Source: Ochrobactrum quorumnocens (GTDB taxonomy: Bacteria; Pseudomonadota; Alphaproteobacteria; Rhizobiales; Rhizobiaceae). Taken from it: a stretch of DNA of 64,000 bases. Of the stretch, positions 56,921 to 64,000 are shown one piece after another. A program made the position numbers and the translations under genes. Under the pieces are notes generated by a model. That model searched no databases. It was not told the DNA's origin and saw only the letters and a program-made list of their open reading frames with translations. Location of the stretch: the NCBI RefSeq assembly GCF_002278035.1, contig NZ_CP022604.1:992001-1056000 (forward strand), in the 5' to 3' direction. How positions within the stretch are numbered: the first letter of the stretch is position 1; the number at the start of each line of letters is the position of its first letter.

Positions 56921-58717
56921 TCAGGCAGCTGACCCCTTGACCGGGAATGGCATGACATTACTACTTTCGTCTTTAGCCTTTTCAGACTTGTCTTCAAGTT
57001 GCAGTCCACCAGCGCGGAGCAGGTCGGAGAAGCGGCCACCGCGTGCAGCCAGTTCGTCGAAGCTACCGCGTTCAACCAGATGTCCCTTATCCATGAACAG
57101 GACAATATCAGCAGAGCGAACAGTCGACAGACGGTGCGCAATGATGAAGGTCGTGCGATTGTGGCTCAGATCATCAACAGCCTGTTTGACCTTTTCTTCT
57201 GTCTCAACGTCAAGCGCACTTGTCGCCTCGTCGAGCACCAGGATAGGAGAATCCTTGAGGATAGCGCGAGCAATAGCGAGACGCTGACGTTCACCACCTG
57301 AAAGCTGCGAACCACGTTCACCAACGACCGTGTCATAACCGTTGCCCTTTGCAAGAATGAAGTCGTGCGCGGCAGCAGCTTTTGCAGCAGCATGAACCAT
57401 TTCGTTAGACGCATTCTCGTTACCGACACGAATGTTATCTTCGACCGAACGGTTGAACAAACCTGCATCCTGGAACACGGTTGCAATTGCATGACGCAAC
57501 GAGCGGCGGCTGACGGTGCGTGTATCGGTGCCGTCGATCATAATGCGACCTGCAGCAGGGTCGAACACACGCTGGAGAATATTGATCAGTGTTGTCTTGC
57601 CAGCACCCGTCGGGCCAACGATAGCCACTGTCTGTCCAGGCTTGACTTCGAACGACACGTCGTAGACGCCCTGACCCGAATTCGGAAATTCGAAGGTTAC
57701 ATTATCAAAAACAATGCCACCCTTCACATCTTCAAGATCGGTTGCATCCTGCGGTTCCTGACGGTCAGCGGTCGCGTCTTCCATTTCGAAGAACTCTTCC
57801 AGCTTTGCGCGGGCTGTTACAGTCTGGTTGATGAACGCGCTGATCTGGTCAAGACGACCGATCATAAGTTGAGCGAAACCGATAAAGGCAATAACATCAC
57901 CAACGCGCATCTGGCCCTTGGTCACGAAATACGCACCAAGCATCAGCACGATAACCATCGAGAGCGTCGAAGCCATTCGGTTCAGACCGCTGGCAAGCGC
58001 CCACCAGTTGAGAACCGGAAACTGGACGTTTTCCAGATTCTTTGCATATTGGCGCAGCGACTGTGTTTCAGAAGCGATGCGGTTATAGCTCTGCACGACC
58101 GAAACGTTGCTGATGGTATCGCTGACATGCTCGAACAGCTTGTGGTGGTGTTTTTCAACGGCCGTCTGGCCATCCTTTGTCTTGCGCATGACGAGCTGGC
58201 CAATCATCACATAGATGACACCAAGCACGATTAGCACCATGGACATGCGCATATCCATGCTCATTGCGACTGGAATAAGCGCGACCAGAGCCACAACTGT
58301 GGTCAGGTGCTGACGCATGAATTCAAGCCAGAGCGTGAAAAGGGAGTCGGTCGCGCGGATCAACGTGTGCAGTGCGTTTGATGTACCGCGCTTCTGGTGC
58401 CACGAAAGCGGCATGGTAATGATGCGCTCATAAGAGTCGATCATCACGCCGAGACGACGGCGATGGGCGAGGCGGTCTGCACCGCGCGCAACAAACACCG
58501 CTGCGACAATGTTAAACGCACCAAGTGCGGCCCACATGGCGAGCTGCGTAAAGATATCACCTTTATCTGAGATAGCCTGAATAACGCGTCCAAAAAGGAT
58601 CGGTTCGGCCAACATGACAAGAGCAACCAGTACGCTTGCAATACACATGGTTATCGTTGCAGCCTTCTCAGCCGCAAGATATTCCATGGCACGCCAGTAG
58701 ATTTTGAGCAATGACAC
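56921..58717 (-). CDS. ndvA: Cyclic beta-1,2-glucan ABC exporter (NdvA/ChvA/Cgt-like)
   Basis: The 598-aa product is a full half-transporter: six membrane spans (about residues 20-310) and an ATPase with Walker A GPTGAGKTT, signature LSGGERQRLAIAR and Walker B VLDEATSALD. Length and sequence match the NdvA/ChvA/Cgt group, which moves cyclic beta-1,2-glucan to the periplasm, needed for host interaction in Rhizobium, Agrobacterium and Brucella. Single gene. Confidence 0.9.
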   Translation of the reverse strand: MSLLKIYWRAMEYLAAEKAATITMCIASVLVALVMLAEPILFGRVIQAISDKGDIFTQLAMWAALGAFNIVAAVFVARGADRLAHRRRLGVMIDSYERIITMPLSWHQKRGTSNALHTLIRATDSLFTLWLEFMRQHLTTVVALVALIPVAMSMDMRMSMVLIVLGVIYVMIGQLVMRKTKDGQTAVEKHHHKLFEHVSDTISNVSVVQSYNRIASETQSLRQYAKNLENVQFPVLNWWALASGLNRMASTLSMVIVLMLGAYFVTKGQMRVGDVIAFIGFAQLMIGRLDQISAFINQTVTARAKLEEFFEMEDATADRQEPQDATDLEDVKGGIVFDNVTFEFPNSGQGVYDVSFEVKPGQTVAIVGPTGAGKTTLINILQRVFDPAAGRIMIDGTDTRTVSRRSLRHAIATVFQDAGLFNRSVEDNIRVGNENASNEMVHAAAKAAAAHDFILAKGNGYDTVVGERGSQLSGGERQRLAIARAILKDSPILVLDEATSALDVETEEKVKQAVDDLSHNRTTFIIAHRLSTVRSADIVLFMDKGHLVERGSFDELAARGGRFSDLLRAGGLQLEDKSEKAKDESSNVMPFPVKGSAA

Positions 58718-59076
58718 CTTCGCACTCCCGCTCGTTCTATTTCACAGGACTAAATGGTGCAGTCCCGTTGTTCTATCAATATGCAATGAAGGCAAGAAGT
58801 GGCGAATACGTGTTAAGATTGACCATAAATTAAAAATGCATGTAACCGAGCGTGAAGATTCATAGCCGCATTCCTATTCTTTGCAGAGCATTCCTGCTTT
58901 AGCAAAACAGCGGCAGATTGTTGTTTTCCCCAATTTAGCCTAGCAATCCGCCCTTGGCGCGTCTATTGACTGATTTAAAGCGCATCTCGAAAGACGGAAA
59001 CAGGCTCTCGGATATAAGGCGCATAAAAAGTCAGGCACGCTGGTTCGTGCCCAAAAAAGTATTGATCGGGTTTTTC
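58718..59076. other. Intergenic, no gene seen
   Basis: 359 bp between the divergent exporter and pseudouridine synthase genes. An open frame runs into it from the right, but it shows no S4- or synthase-like residues. Promoters for both genes are expected here; none is clear. Confidence 0.5.
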
Positions 59077-60057
59077 ATGGCAGGCGTTGAACAGAAAAGT
59101 GTGGCTGCAGACGAGACGGGTATGCGTCTTGATCGCTGGTTCAAGGTCCATTTTCCCGGACTTGGGTTCGGACATCTGCAAAAATTGCTGCGTTCCGGTC
59201 AGGTCCGCGTCGACGGCGGTCGTGCCAAGTCAGACACACGTTTGCAGGCAGGCCAGATGGTGCGCATTCCGCCGCTGGAGGTCGATGAAAAGGCCGCTGG
59301 ACCAATGACAGCAAAAACCATCCGCAGCCAGCAGGATGGTGATGTTCTCAAACAGATGCTGATCTATGAAGATCCGAAGGTATTTGTTTTTAACAAGCCT
59401 GCGGGTCTGGCAGTGCAGGGCGGTTCTGGCCTTGTTCGCCATGTTGACGGCATGCTCGAAGCATGGCGCAACAAGCGGGGTGAAAAGCCACGTCTGGTGC
59501 ATCGTATTGACCGGGACACATCTGGCGTTCTGGTGGTTGCCCGCACACGCGGAGCAGCACAGGCGCTGACTGCATCGTTCAGGGAGCGCGACACCAAAAA
59601 GACCTATTGGGCTTTGGTGAAAGGCGTTCCGCGCAAGCGTGAAGACAAGATTTCGACATGGCTTGTGAAAGAGCAGACACCTGATGGCGATAAGATGCGC
59701 GTTTGCCAGCATGGTGAACCGGATTCCGATCACGCCGTTTCTTATTACCGGATCATCGAAAAGATTGGTAACAATCTGACCTGGCTGGAGATGGAACCTT
59801 ATACAGGCCGCACCCACCAGCTTCGTGTCCACGCAGCACACATCGGCCATCCGATCATCGGCGATCCGAAATATTTTGAAGCAGATCAGAACTGGGAATT
59901 TCCGGGCGGCATTCAAAAAAAGCTGCATCTGCATGCGCGCCGCATTCGTATTCCCAATCCTGCAGGCGGCATCATTGATGTCACGGCACCTCTGCCGCCA
60001 CATATGGTGCAGTCGTGGAATTTGCTTGGCTTCGATGAGGCAAATGCGGAAGAATAA
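59077..60057 (+). CDS. RluC/RluD-type rRNA pseudouridine synthase
   Basis: The 326-aa product from ATG 59077 has an N-terminal S4 RNA-binding domain (RLDRWFKVHFPGLGFGHLQK) and the catalytic Asp in LVHRIDRDTSGVLV near residue 151, with RTHQLRVHAAHIGHPIIGD. It converts uridines in 23S rRNA. The frame is open to 58954 but that part has no family match. RluC is more likely than RluD by pattern. Confidence 0.85.
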   Translation: MAGVEQKSVAADETGMRLDRWFKVHFPGLGFGHLQKLLRSGQVRVDGGRAKSDTRLQAGQMVRIPPLEVDEKAAGPMTAKTIRSQQDGDVLKQMLIYEDPKVFVFNKPAGLAVQGGSGLVRHVDGMLEAWRNKRGEKPRLVHRIDRDTSGVLVVARTRGAAQALTASFRERDTKKTYWALVKGVPRKREDKISTWLVKEQTPDGDKMRVCQHGEPDSDHAVSYYRIIEKIGNNLTWLEMEPYTGRTHQLRVHAAHIGHPIIGDPKYFEADQNWEFPGGIQKKLHLHARRIRIPNPAGGIIDVTAPLPPHMVQSWNLLGFDEANAEE

Positions 60058-60059
60058 GA

Positions 60060-60983
60060 ATGTCGGGTGCTGAGGGAGGAACGGCTCAGGGCCGGGTGTC
60101 GTTTGATGGACTGGCTATCGCGCTTGTCATGTTCATCATGTTCACATGGGGGCTTAATCAGGTTGCCATCAAGATCGGCAATCGCGGTTTCAACCCCATG
60201 CTCATGGCCGCAGGTCGTGCAGCATTGGGTGGCCTTTGTGTTTTTCTCTGGTGCTACTGGAAACGTATTCCTCTTTTTGGACGAGATGGCACTTTAAAGC
60301 CCGGCATTCTGGCCGGCCTTCTCTTTGGTGTTGAATTTGTCCTGATCTTTCTCGCCATGGAACTCACCAGCGTCGGGCGTGTCACTCTGATGATGAACGT
60401 GATGCCATTCTGGGTGGCAATCGGTAGTCATTTTCTTTTGGGTGAGCGCATGTCCATGCGCGCCTTCATTGGTATGTGTGTGGCATTCCTCGGTGTCTTT
60501 GTTGTCTTTTCGGACCATATCAGTCGGCCTGGCCCCAATGCGGTCTATGGTGATTTGCTTGCGCTGATATCAGGAATGCTGTGGGGAATGACGACGCTCG
60601 TCATTAAGCGGACGAAACTTGCAAGTGCTGCGCCCGAAAAGACGCTTCTTTATCAGCTGGCAGTGGCAGCTCTGGTTCCATTACCATTCATGTCGCTGAG
60701 TGGTCCATTGATCCGTGATCCGGATATGCTCTCGGTTCTGTCATTTCTGTTTCAATCGGTGTTTGTAGTAGCTGTGACCTATCCATTGTGGTTCTGGATG
60801 GTACGACGCTATCCGGCTTCCAAACTGTCTAATTTTGCGTTTCTCACGCCCGCTTTCGGTGTGCTGTTGAGTGGAATATTGCTCAACGAACATCTTGGCT
60901 GGAAAATCTTCGCTGCACTCGCCCTGATCGGGCTGGGCCTGCTTATTATCAATCGACCAGCAAAAGCCGGAGTTGCTCGATGA
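60060..60983 (+). CDS. EamA/DMT-family transporter
   Basis: A 307-aa protein with ten membrane spans in two EamA halves (TWGLNQVAIKIG near residue 29; LLALISGMLWGMTTLVIKR near residue 165). Substrate unknown; the family includes metabolite exporters. It follows the synthase gene after 2 bp and overlaps the HAD gene by 4 bp. Confidence 0.85.
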   Translation: MSGAEGGTAQGRVSFDGLAIALVMFIMFTWGLNQVAIKIGNRGFNPMLMAAGRAALGGLCVFLWCYWKRIPLFGRDGTLKPGILAGLLFGVEFVLIFLAMELTSVGRVTLMMNVMPFWVAIGSHFLLGERMSMRAFIGMCVAFLGVFVVFSDHISRPGPNAVYGDLLALISGMLWGMTTLVIKRTKLASAAPEKTLLYQLAVAALVPLPFMSLSGPLIRDPDMLSVLSFLFQSVFVVAVTYPLWFWMVRRYPASKLSNFAFLTPAFGVLLSGILLNEHLGWKIFAALALIGLGLLIINRPAKAGVAR

Positions 60984-61651
60984 AACTCGTTCTCTTTGAT
61001 TGTGACGGTACGCTTGTCGATAGCGGTGATACGATTCACCATTGCATGGCTGCAAGCTTTATTGATGCAGGATTGCAGCCGCCGGAAATTGCTCAGACCC
61101 ATTCAATCATTGGTCTTTCGCTTCCATTGGCTATTGCGCAATTGCTTGGTCGTGAAGTCGATGAGCAGGTCAACTGGCTTACACAGCGCTATAAGGAAAA
61201 CTTTGTTCGGCTGCGTCAGGCACCAGATTTCGCAGAGCCACTTTATGATGGTATCTTGCCATTGCTGACAGAGCTTGGCAGTCGCGATGATCTTCTGTTG
61301 GGTATTGTGACAGGTAAGTCGCAACGCGGCGTACGCTCGGTCTTTGAGCGTCACGGAATTGGACACCATTTTATGGTCATTCGTACTGCTGATGATTGTC
61401 CTTCCAAACCACATCCAGCCATGGTGCTTGAATCTTGCGCTGAAATGGGGATAGAACCGGACCAAACGATCGTAATTGGCGATGCAATCTACGATATGCA
61501 AATGGCTCGTTCAGCAGGCGCACGTGCTGCCGGTGTTTCCTGGGGCTATCATGGCCCAACCTCACTTGTGGAAGCAGGCGCTCATCACGTCCTGAATAAG
61601 CCTGAAGAACTCCATGCTATCCTGCATGAAATGGATGCCTTAGTTTCGTAA
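60980..61651 (+). CDS. HAD-superfamily phosphatase (Gph-like)
   Basis: The 223-aa product has HAD motif I FDCDGTLVDS, motif II in VTGKSQRG, a Lys in SKPHPAM and motif IV GDAIYDMQMA, with a helical cap. It is of the phosphoglycolate-phosphatase type. Coupled by ATGA to the transporter gene. Confidence 0.87.
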   Translation: MKLVLFDCDGTLVDSGDTIHHCMAASFIDAGLQPPEIAQTHSIIGLSLPLAIAQLLGREVDEQVNWLTQRYKENFVRLRQAPDFAEPLYDGILPLLTELGSRDDLLLGIVTGKSQRGVRSVFERHGIGHHFMVIRTADDCPSKPHPAMVLESCAEMGIEPDQTIVIGDAIYDMQMARSAGARAAGVSWGYHGPTSLVEAGAHHVLNKPEELHAILHEMDALVS

Positions 61652-61686
61652 TTGATTGCGACACGATAGCTGTAAGAACTGGATAT

Positions 61687-62475
61687 ATGATAATGCGCGA
61701 CACTCTGAGCGACCCACAAGCCGAAATGCCGATTTCCCAGAAAGACCCGGTGGCCCGCTCGCAGGAGCTGATGCGGACGCCTTTGCCGAAACGTTTTTAC
61801 GAAAAGGCTGAGGTTGCGGAAGTCGAAGGCGGTTTTACTGTGCATCTGGATGGCCGCCCGGTCAAAACTCCGGCACGTGCTGTTCTGCTCTTGCCCACAG
61901 CATCCGCTGCTGAAATCGTCGCTGAAGAGTTCCGTTCGCAGGAAAAGGTTATTGACCCTTCCAAAATGCCAGCCACACGTCTGGTAAACACAGCCGTCGA
62001 TGGTATCGCGCAGGATCCGCAGGCAGTGTTTGAAGATATCTTGCGCTTTGCCGGTACGGACATGATTTGTTATCGTGCCGCGACCCCGAAAGAACTGGTT
62101 GCCCGGCAGACTGAACAATGGGACCCATTGATTGACTGGGCTGAAAGTCTGGGGGCACGCTTCGCACTGGCCGAAGGTGTGATGCATGTCGAGCAATCAC
62201 GCGAAGCAATTACTGCCTATGGCGTTCATCTGTCGGAATTCAAAAATCCAATTGCACTTGCGTCGCTCCATACCATGACGACACTAACTGGCTCGGCACT
62301 TATCGCGCTGGCAATTGCCAAGGGCGAGATATCCGTCGAAGACGGTTGGACACGCGCGCATCTTGATGAAGACTGGACCATTGAGCATTGGGGCGAAGAT
62401 GCCGAAGCGCAGGCCCGCCGCAAGACACGCAAGGGCGAAATGATGGTTGCCGCTCAGGTGCTGCAGGCGCTCTAG
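61687..62475 (+). CDS. ATP12-family F1-ATPase assembly chaperone
   Basis: The 262-aa product matches ATP12: KRFYEKAEVAEVEGGFTVHL, LDGRPVKTPAR, then FAGTDMICYRA and QWDPLIDWAE. In mitochondria and alphaproteobacteria it binds the F1 alpha subunit during assembly. ATG 61687 or 61693 can start it. It ends before a strong terminator. Confidence 0.9.
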   Translation: MIMRDTLSDPQAEMPISQKDPVARSQELMRTPLPKRFYEKAEVAEVEGGFTVHLDGRPVKTPARAVLLLPTASAAEIVAEEFRSQEKVIDPSKMPATRLVNTAVDGIAQDPQAVFEDILRFAGTDMICYRAATPKELVARQTEQWDPLIDWAESLGARFALAEGVMHVEQSREAITAYGVHLSEFKNPIALASLHTMTTLTGSALIALAIAKGEISVEDGWTRAHLDEDWTIEHWGEDAEAQARRKTRKGEMMVAAQVLQAL

Positions 62476-62516
62476 TTTTTATTCAACTAATGAACATAAT
62501 AGATTGATATTAATAG

Positions 62517-62540
62517 AAAACCCGGCTTGCGCCGGGTTTT
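62517..62540. terminator. Bidirectional terminator
   Basis: AAAACCCGGC (62517-62526) pairs with GCCGGGTTTT (62531-62540) around TTGC. Confidence 0.9.
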
Positions 62541-62579
62541 CTTTCGCGTGCTTCAGCACGTCGTTCCCCTCGGTAATCC

Positions 62580-62624
62580 AAGCGTATCCTGAAAAGTGTG
62601 AAACTATTTTGGATAAGATGCGCT
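62580..62624. repeat. Intergenic palindromic repeat, copy 2
   Basis: AAGCG-ATC ends pair with GAT-CGCTT; the inside AAAGTGTGAAACTATTTTGG matches copy 1 at 50521-50570 in most positions, including AAGATNNNGCTTTAAA. Confidence 0.65.
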
Positions 62625-62669
62625 TTAAACAAGTAACCAGAGCGGGTGGTTGCCCACCCGCACAATAGG

Positions 62670-64000
62670 TTAAACCGAGTAGTACATGTCGAACTCGACT
62701 GGATGCGGCGTTGTTTCGTAACGCAGCACTTCAGCCATCTTGATTTCGATGAAGCTATCGATCTGGTCGTCTTCGAAAACGCCACCAGCTTTGAGGAACT
62801 CGCGATCCTTGTCGAGCGACTGCAGAGCTTCACGAAGCGAACCGCAGACGGTTGGGATCTTCTTGAGTTCCTTTGCAGGCAGATCGTAAAGGTCCTTGTC
62901 CATAGCCTGACCTGGGTGGATCTTGTTCTTGATACCGTCAAGACCAGCCATCAGCAGAGCTGCGAAGCAGAGGTATGGGTTCGCTGCTGGATCCGGGAAG
63001 CGAACTTCAAGGCGCTTCGACTTCGGAGACGAGCCGAATGGAATACGGCAGGAAGCCGAACGGTTACGCGCCGAATAGGCCAGCAGAACCGGAGCTTCAT
63101 AACCTGGGACCAGACGCTTGTAGGAGTTGGTCGATGGGTTGGTGAATGCGTTCACAGCCTTGGCGTGCTTGATAACGCCACCGATAAAGAACAGGCAGTT
63201 TTCCGACAGACCGGCATATTCGTTGCCAGCAAAGGTTGGCTTGCCTTCTTTCCAGATAGAGAAGTGAACGTGCATGCCTGAACCGTTGTCGCCGAAAACT
63301 GGCTTCGGCATGAAGGTTGCAGTCTTGCCGTAAGCGTTGGCAACCTGATGCACAACATACTTGTAGATCTGCATCTTGTCGGCGTTGCGAACAAGCGTAT
63401 CGAACTTGACGCCGAGTTCGTGCTGGGCCGAAGCCACTTCGTGGTGATGCTTTTCAACGGTCACGCCCATTTCCGTCAAAACGGTGAGCATTTCCGAACG
63501 CATGTCCTGTGCGCTGTCGATTGGCGGAACAGGGAAATAGCCACCCTTGACGCGTGGACGATGACCGAGGTTACCGGTTTCGTAATCGGTGTCGTCATTC
63601 GATGGCAGTTCGGTCGAGTCGAGCTTGAAGCCTGTGTTGAATGGATCAACCTTGTACTTCACGTCATCAAAGACAAAGAATTCAGCTTCTGGACCGACGT
63701 AAACGGTGTCGCCGATGCCGAGCGACTTCATGTAGGCTTCAGCCTTCTTTGCAGTCGTGCGTGGGTCGCGGCCATAAGCTTCACCCGAAATAGGATCAAG
63801 AATGTCGCAGAGAATAACCAGCGTGGACTGAGCGAAGAACGGGTCAATATGAGCCGTTTCCGGATCTGGCATGAGAACCATGTCGGATTCATTAATGGCC
63901 TTCCAGCCAGCAATCGAAGAGCCGTCGAACATGACGCCATCAACGAACATTTCTTCGTCTACGAGGCCGATATCCATCGTGACGTGATGCAGCTTGCCCT
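62670..64000 (-). CDS. glnA: Glutamine synthetase type I (N-terminus off window)
   Basis: At least 443 residues of a [58 protein letters not shown] and a C-terminal [27 protein letters not shown] marks an active-site loop. It makes glutamine from glutamate and ammonia. The adenylylation Tyr region near the C-terminus ([10 protein letters not shown]) is present. The first ~25 residues lie beyond 64000. Confidence 0.97.
   Translation of the reverse strand, partial: GKLHHVTMDIGLVDEEMFVDGVMFDGSSIAGWKAINESDMVLMPDPETAHIDPFFAQSTLVILCDILDPISGEAYGRDPRTTAKKAEAYMKSLGIGDTVYVGPEAEFFVFDDVKYKVDPFNTGFKLDSTELPSNDDTDYETGNLGHRPRVKGGYFPVPPIDSAQDMRSEMLTVLTEMGVTVEKHHHEVASAQHELGVKFDTLVRNADKMQIYKYVVHQVANAYGKTATFMPKPVFGDNGSGMHVHFSIWKEGKPTFAGNEYAGLSENCLFFIGGVIKHAKAVNAFTNPSTNSYKRLVPGYEAPVLLAYSARNRSASCRIPFGSSPKSKRLEVRFPDPAANPYLCFAALLMAGLDGIKNKIHPGQAMDKDLYDLPAKELKKIPTVCGSLREALQSLDKDREFLKAGGVFEDDQIDSFIEIKMAEVLRYETTPHPVEFDMYYSV

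Noticed and set aside
57365..58234. 289-codon frame opposite the glucan exporter gene
   Set aside because: Antisense shadow of a well-supported ABC transporter; no motif of its own.
59230..60003. 257-codon frame opposite the pseudouridine synthase gene
   Set aside because: No start signal or family match; the opposite gene has the catalytic RIDRDTSG motif.

Overview
The window comes from an alphaproteobacterium of the Brucella/Ochrobactrum group (Rhizobiales). The case rests on protein families and gene order: a cyclic beta-1,2-glucan exporter of the NdvA/ChvA/Cgt type, the run rlpA - D-Ala-D-Ala carboxypeptidase - tmk - holB - metG - tatD - MBL hydrolase, an ATP12 chaperone, glnA, DUF982 and DUF1515 proteins, a GTTC-N7-GTTC LexA box of the alphaproteobacterial type, and an IS5/IS427-group element with the YTAR target preference known for Brucella IS711. 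No database search was run; all names come from reading the proteins.

Positions 1-42331 are most of a lambda-like, probably cos-packaging temperate siphophage. Its right end is a 45-bp copy of the 3' part of a tRNA-Arg(CCG) gene (42287-42331) next to the integrase; the left end and the intact tRNA lie before position 1. Layout: a leftward early operon with its own sliding clamp (1-2565); an immunity region with an S24-type repressor, a Cro-like gene and five related operators (2655-3536); a rightward early operon with a CII-like regulator, a ParB/MT-A70 fusion, a C5-methylase-like protein, a replication initiator holding iteron-like repeats and a NusG-like protein (3546-9405); then packaging, head and tail genes in lambda order (9.6-30.0 kb), with a GGGAAAC slippery site between the two tail-chaperone ORFs. 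Between tail and lysis genes lies about 1.5 kb with hardly any protein coding, filled with repeated stem-loop modules that read leftwards as promoter, variable stem-loop and intrinsic terminator (30.12-31.58 kb). The lysis cassette (32.1-33.6 kb) has a GH19 endolysin with a C-terminal membrane segment and a nested Rz/Rz1 pair. Next come an SOS-type operon under a LexA box (Y-family polymerase, two Cys-rich small proteins, SRAP protein), a Dam-like methylase, an accessory cassette of a second Dam-like methylase with a ParB-domain protein, and the integrase.

Positions 42332-64000 are ordinary chromosome: small envelope proteins, an SPFH protein, tRNA-Asp, DoxX, a tRNA-Gly(CCC) gene split by an 875-bp insertion sequence, a lipid kinase, cell-wall genes, DNA replication and translation housekeeping genes, the glucan exporter, an RluC-type pseudouridine synthase, a DMT transporter, a HAD phosphatase, ATP12 and glnA, which runs off the right edge.

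How the phage parts fit together (inference): the repressor, whose SOS-type self-cleavage would release it, blocks the leftward promoter whose spacer is filled by one operator. Induction then starts replication from repeats inside the initiator gene, the NusG-like protein is placed to carry transcription past a hairpin into the late genes, and LexA loss also switches on the Y-polymerase operon. The stem-loop array is the best candidate for an undescribed system: a set of probable small leftward RNAs with repeated architecture, one paired base change and promoter-like elements 5-7 nt before five of the eight module stems.
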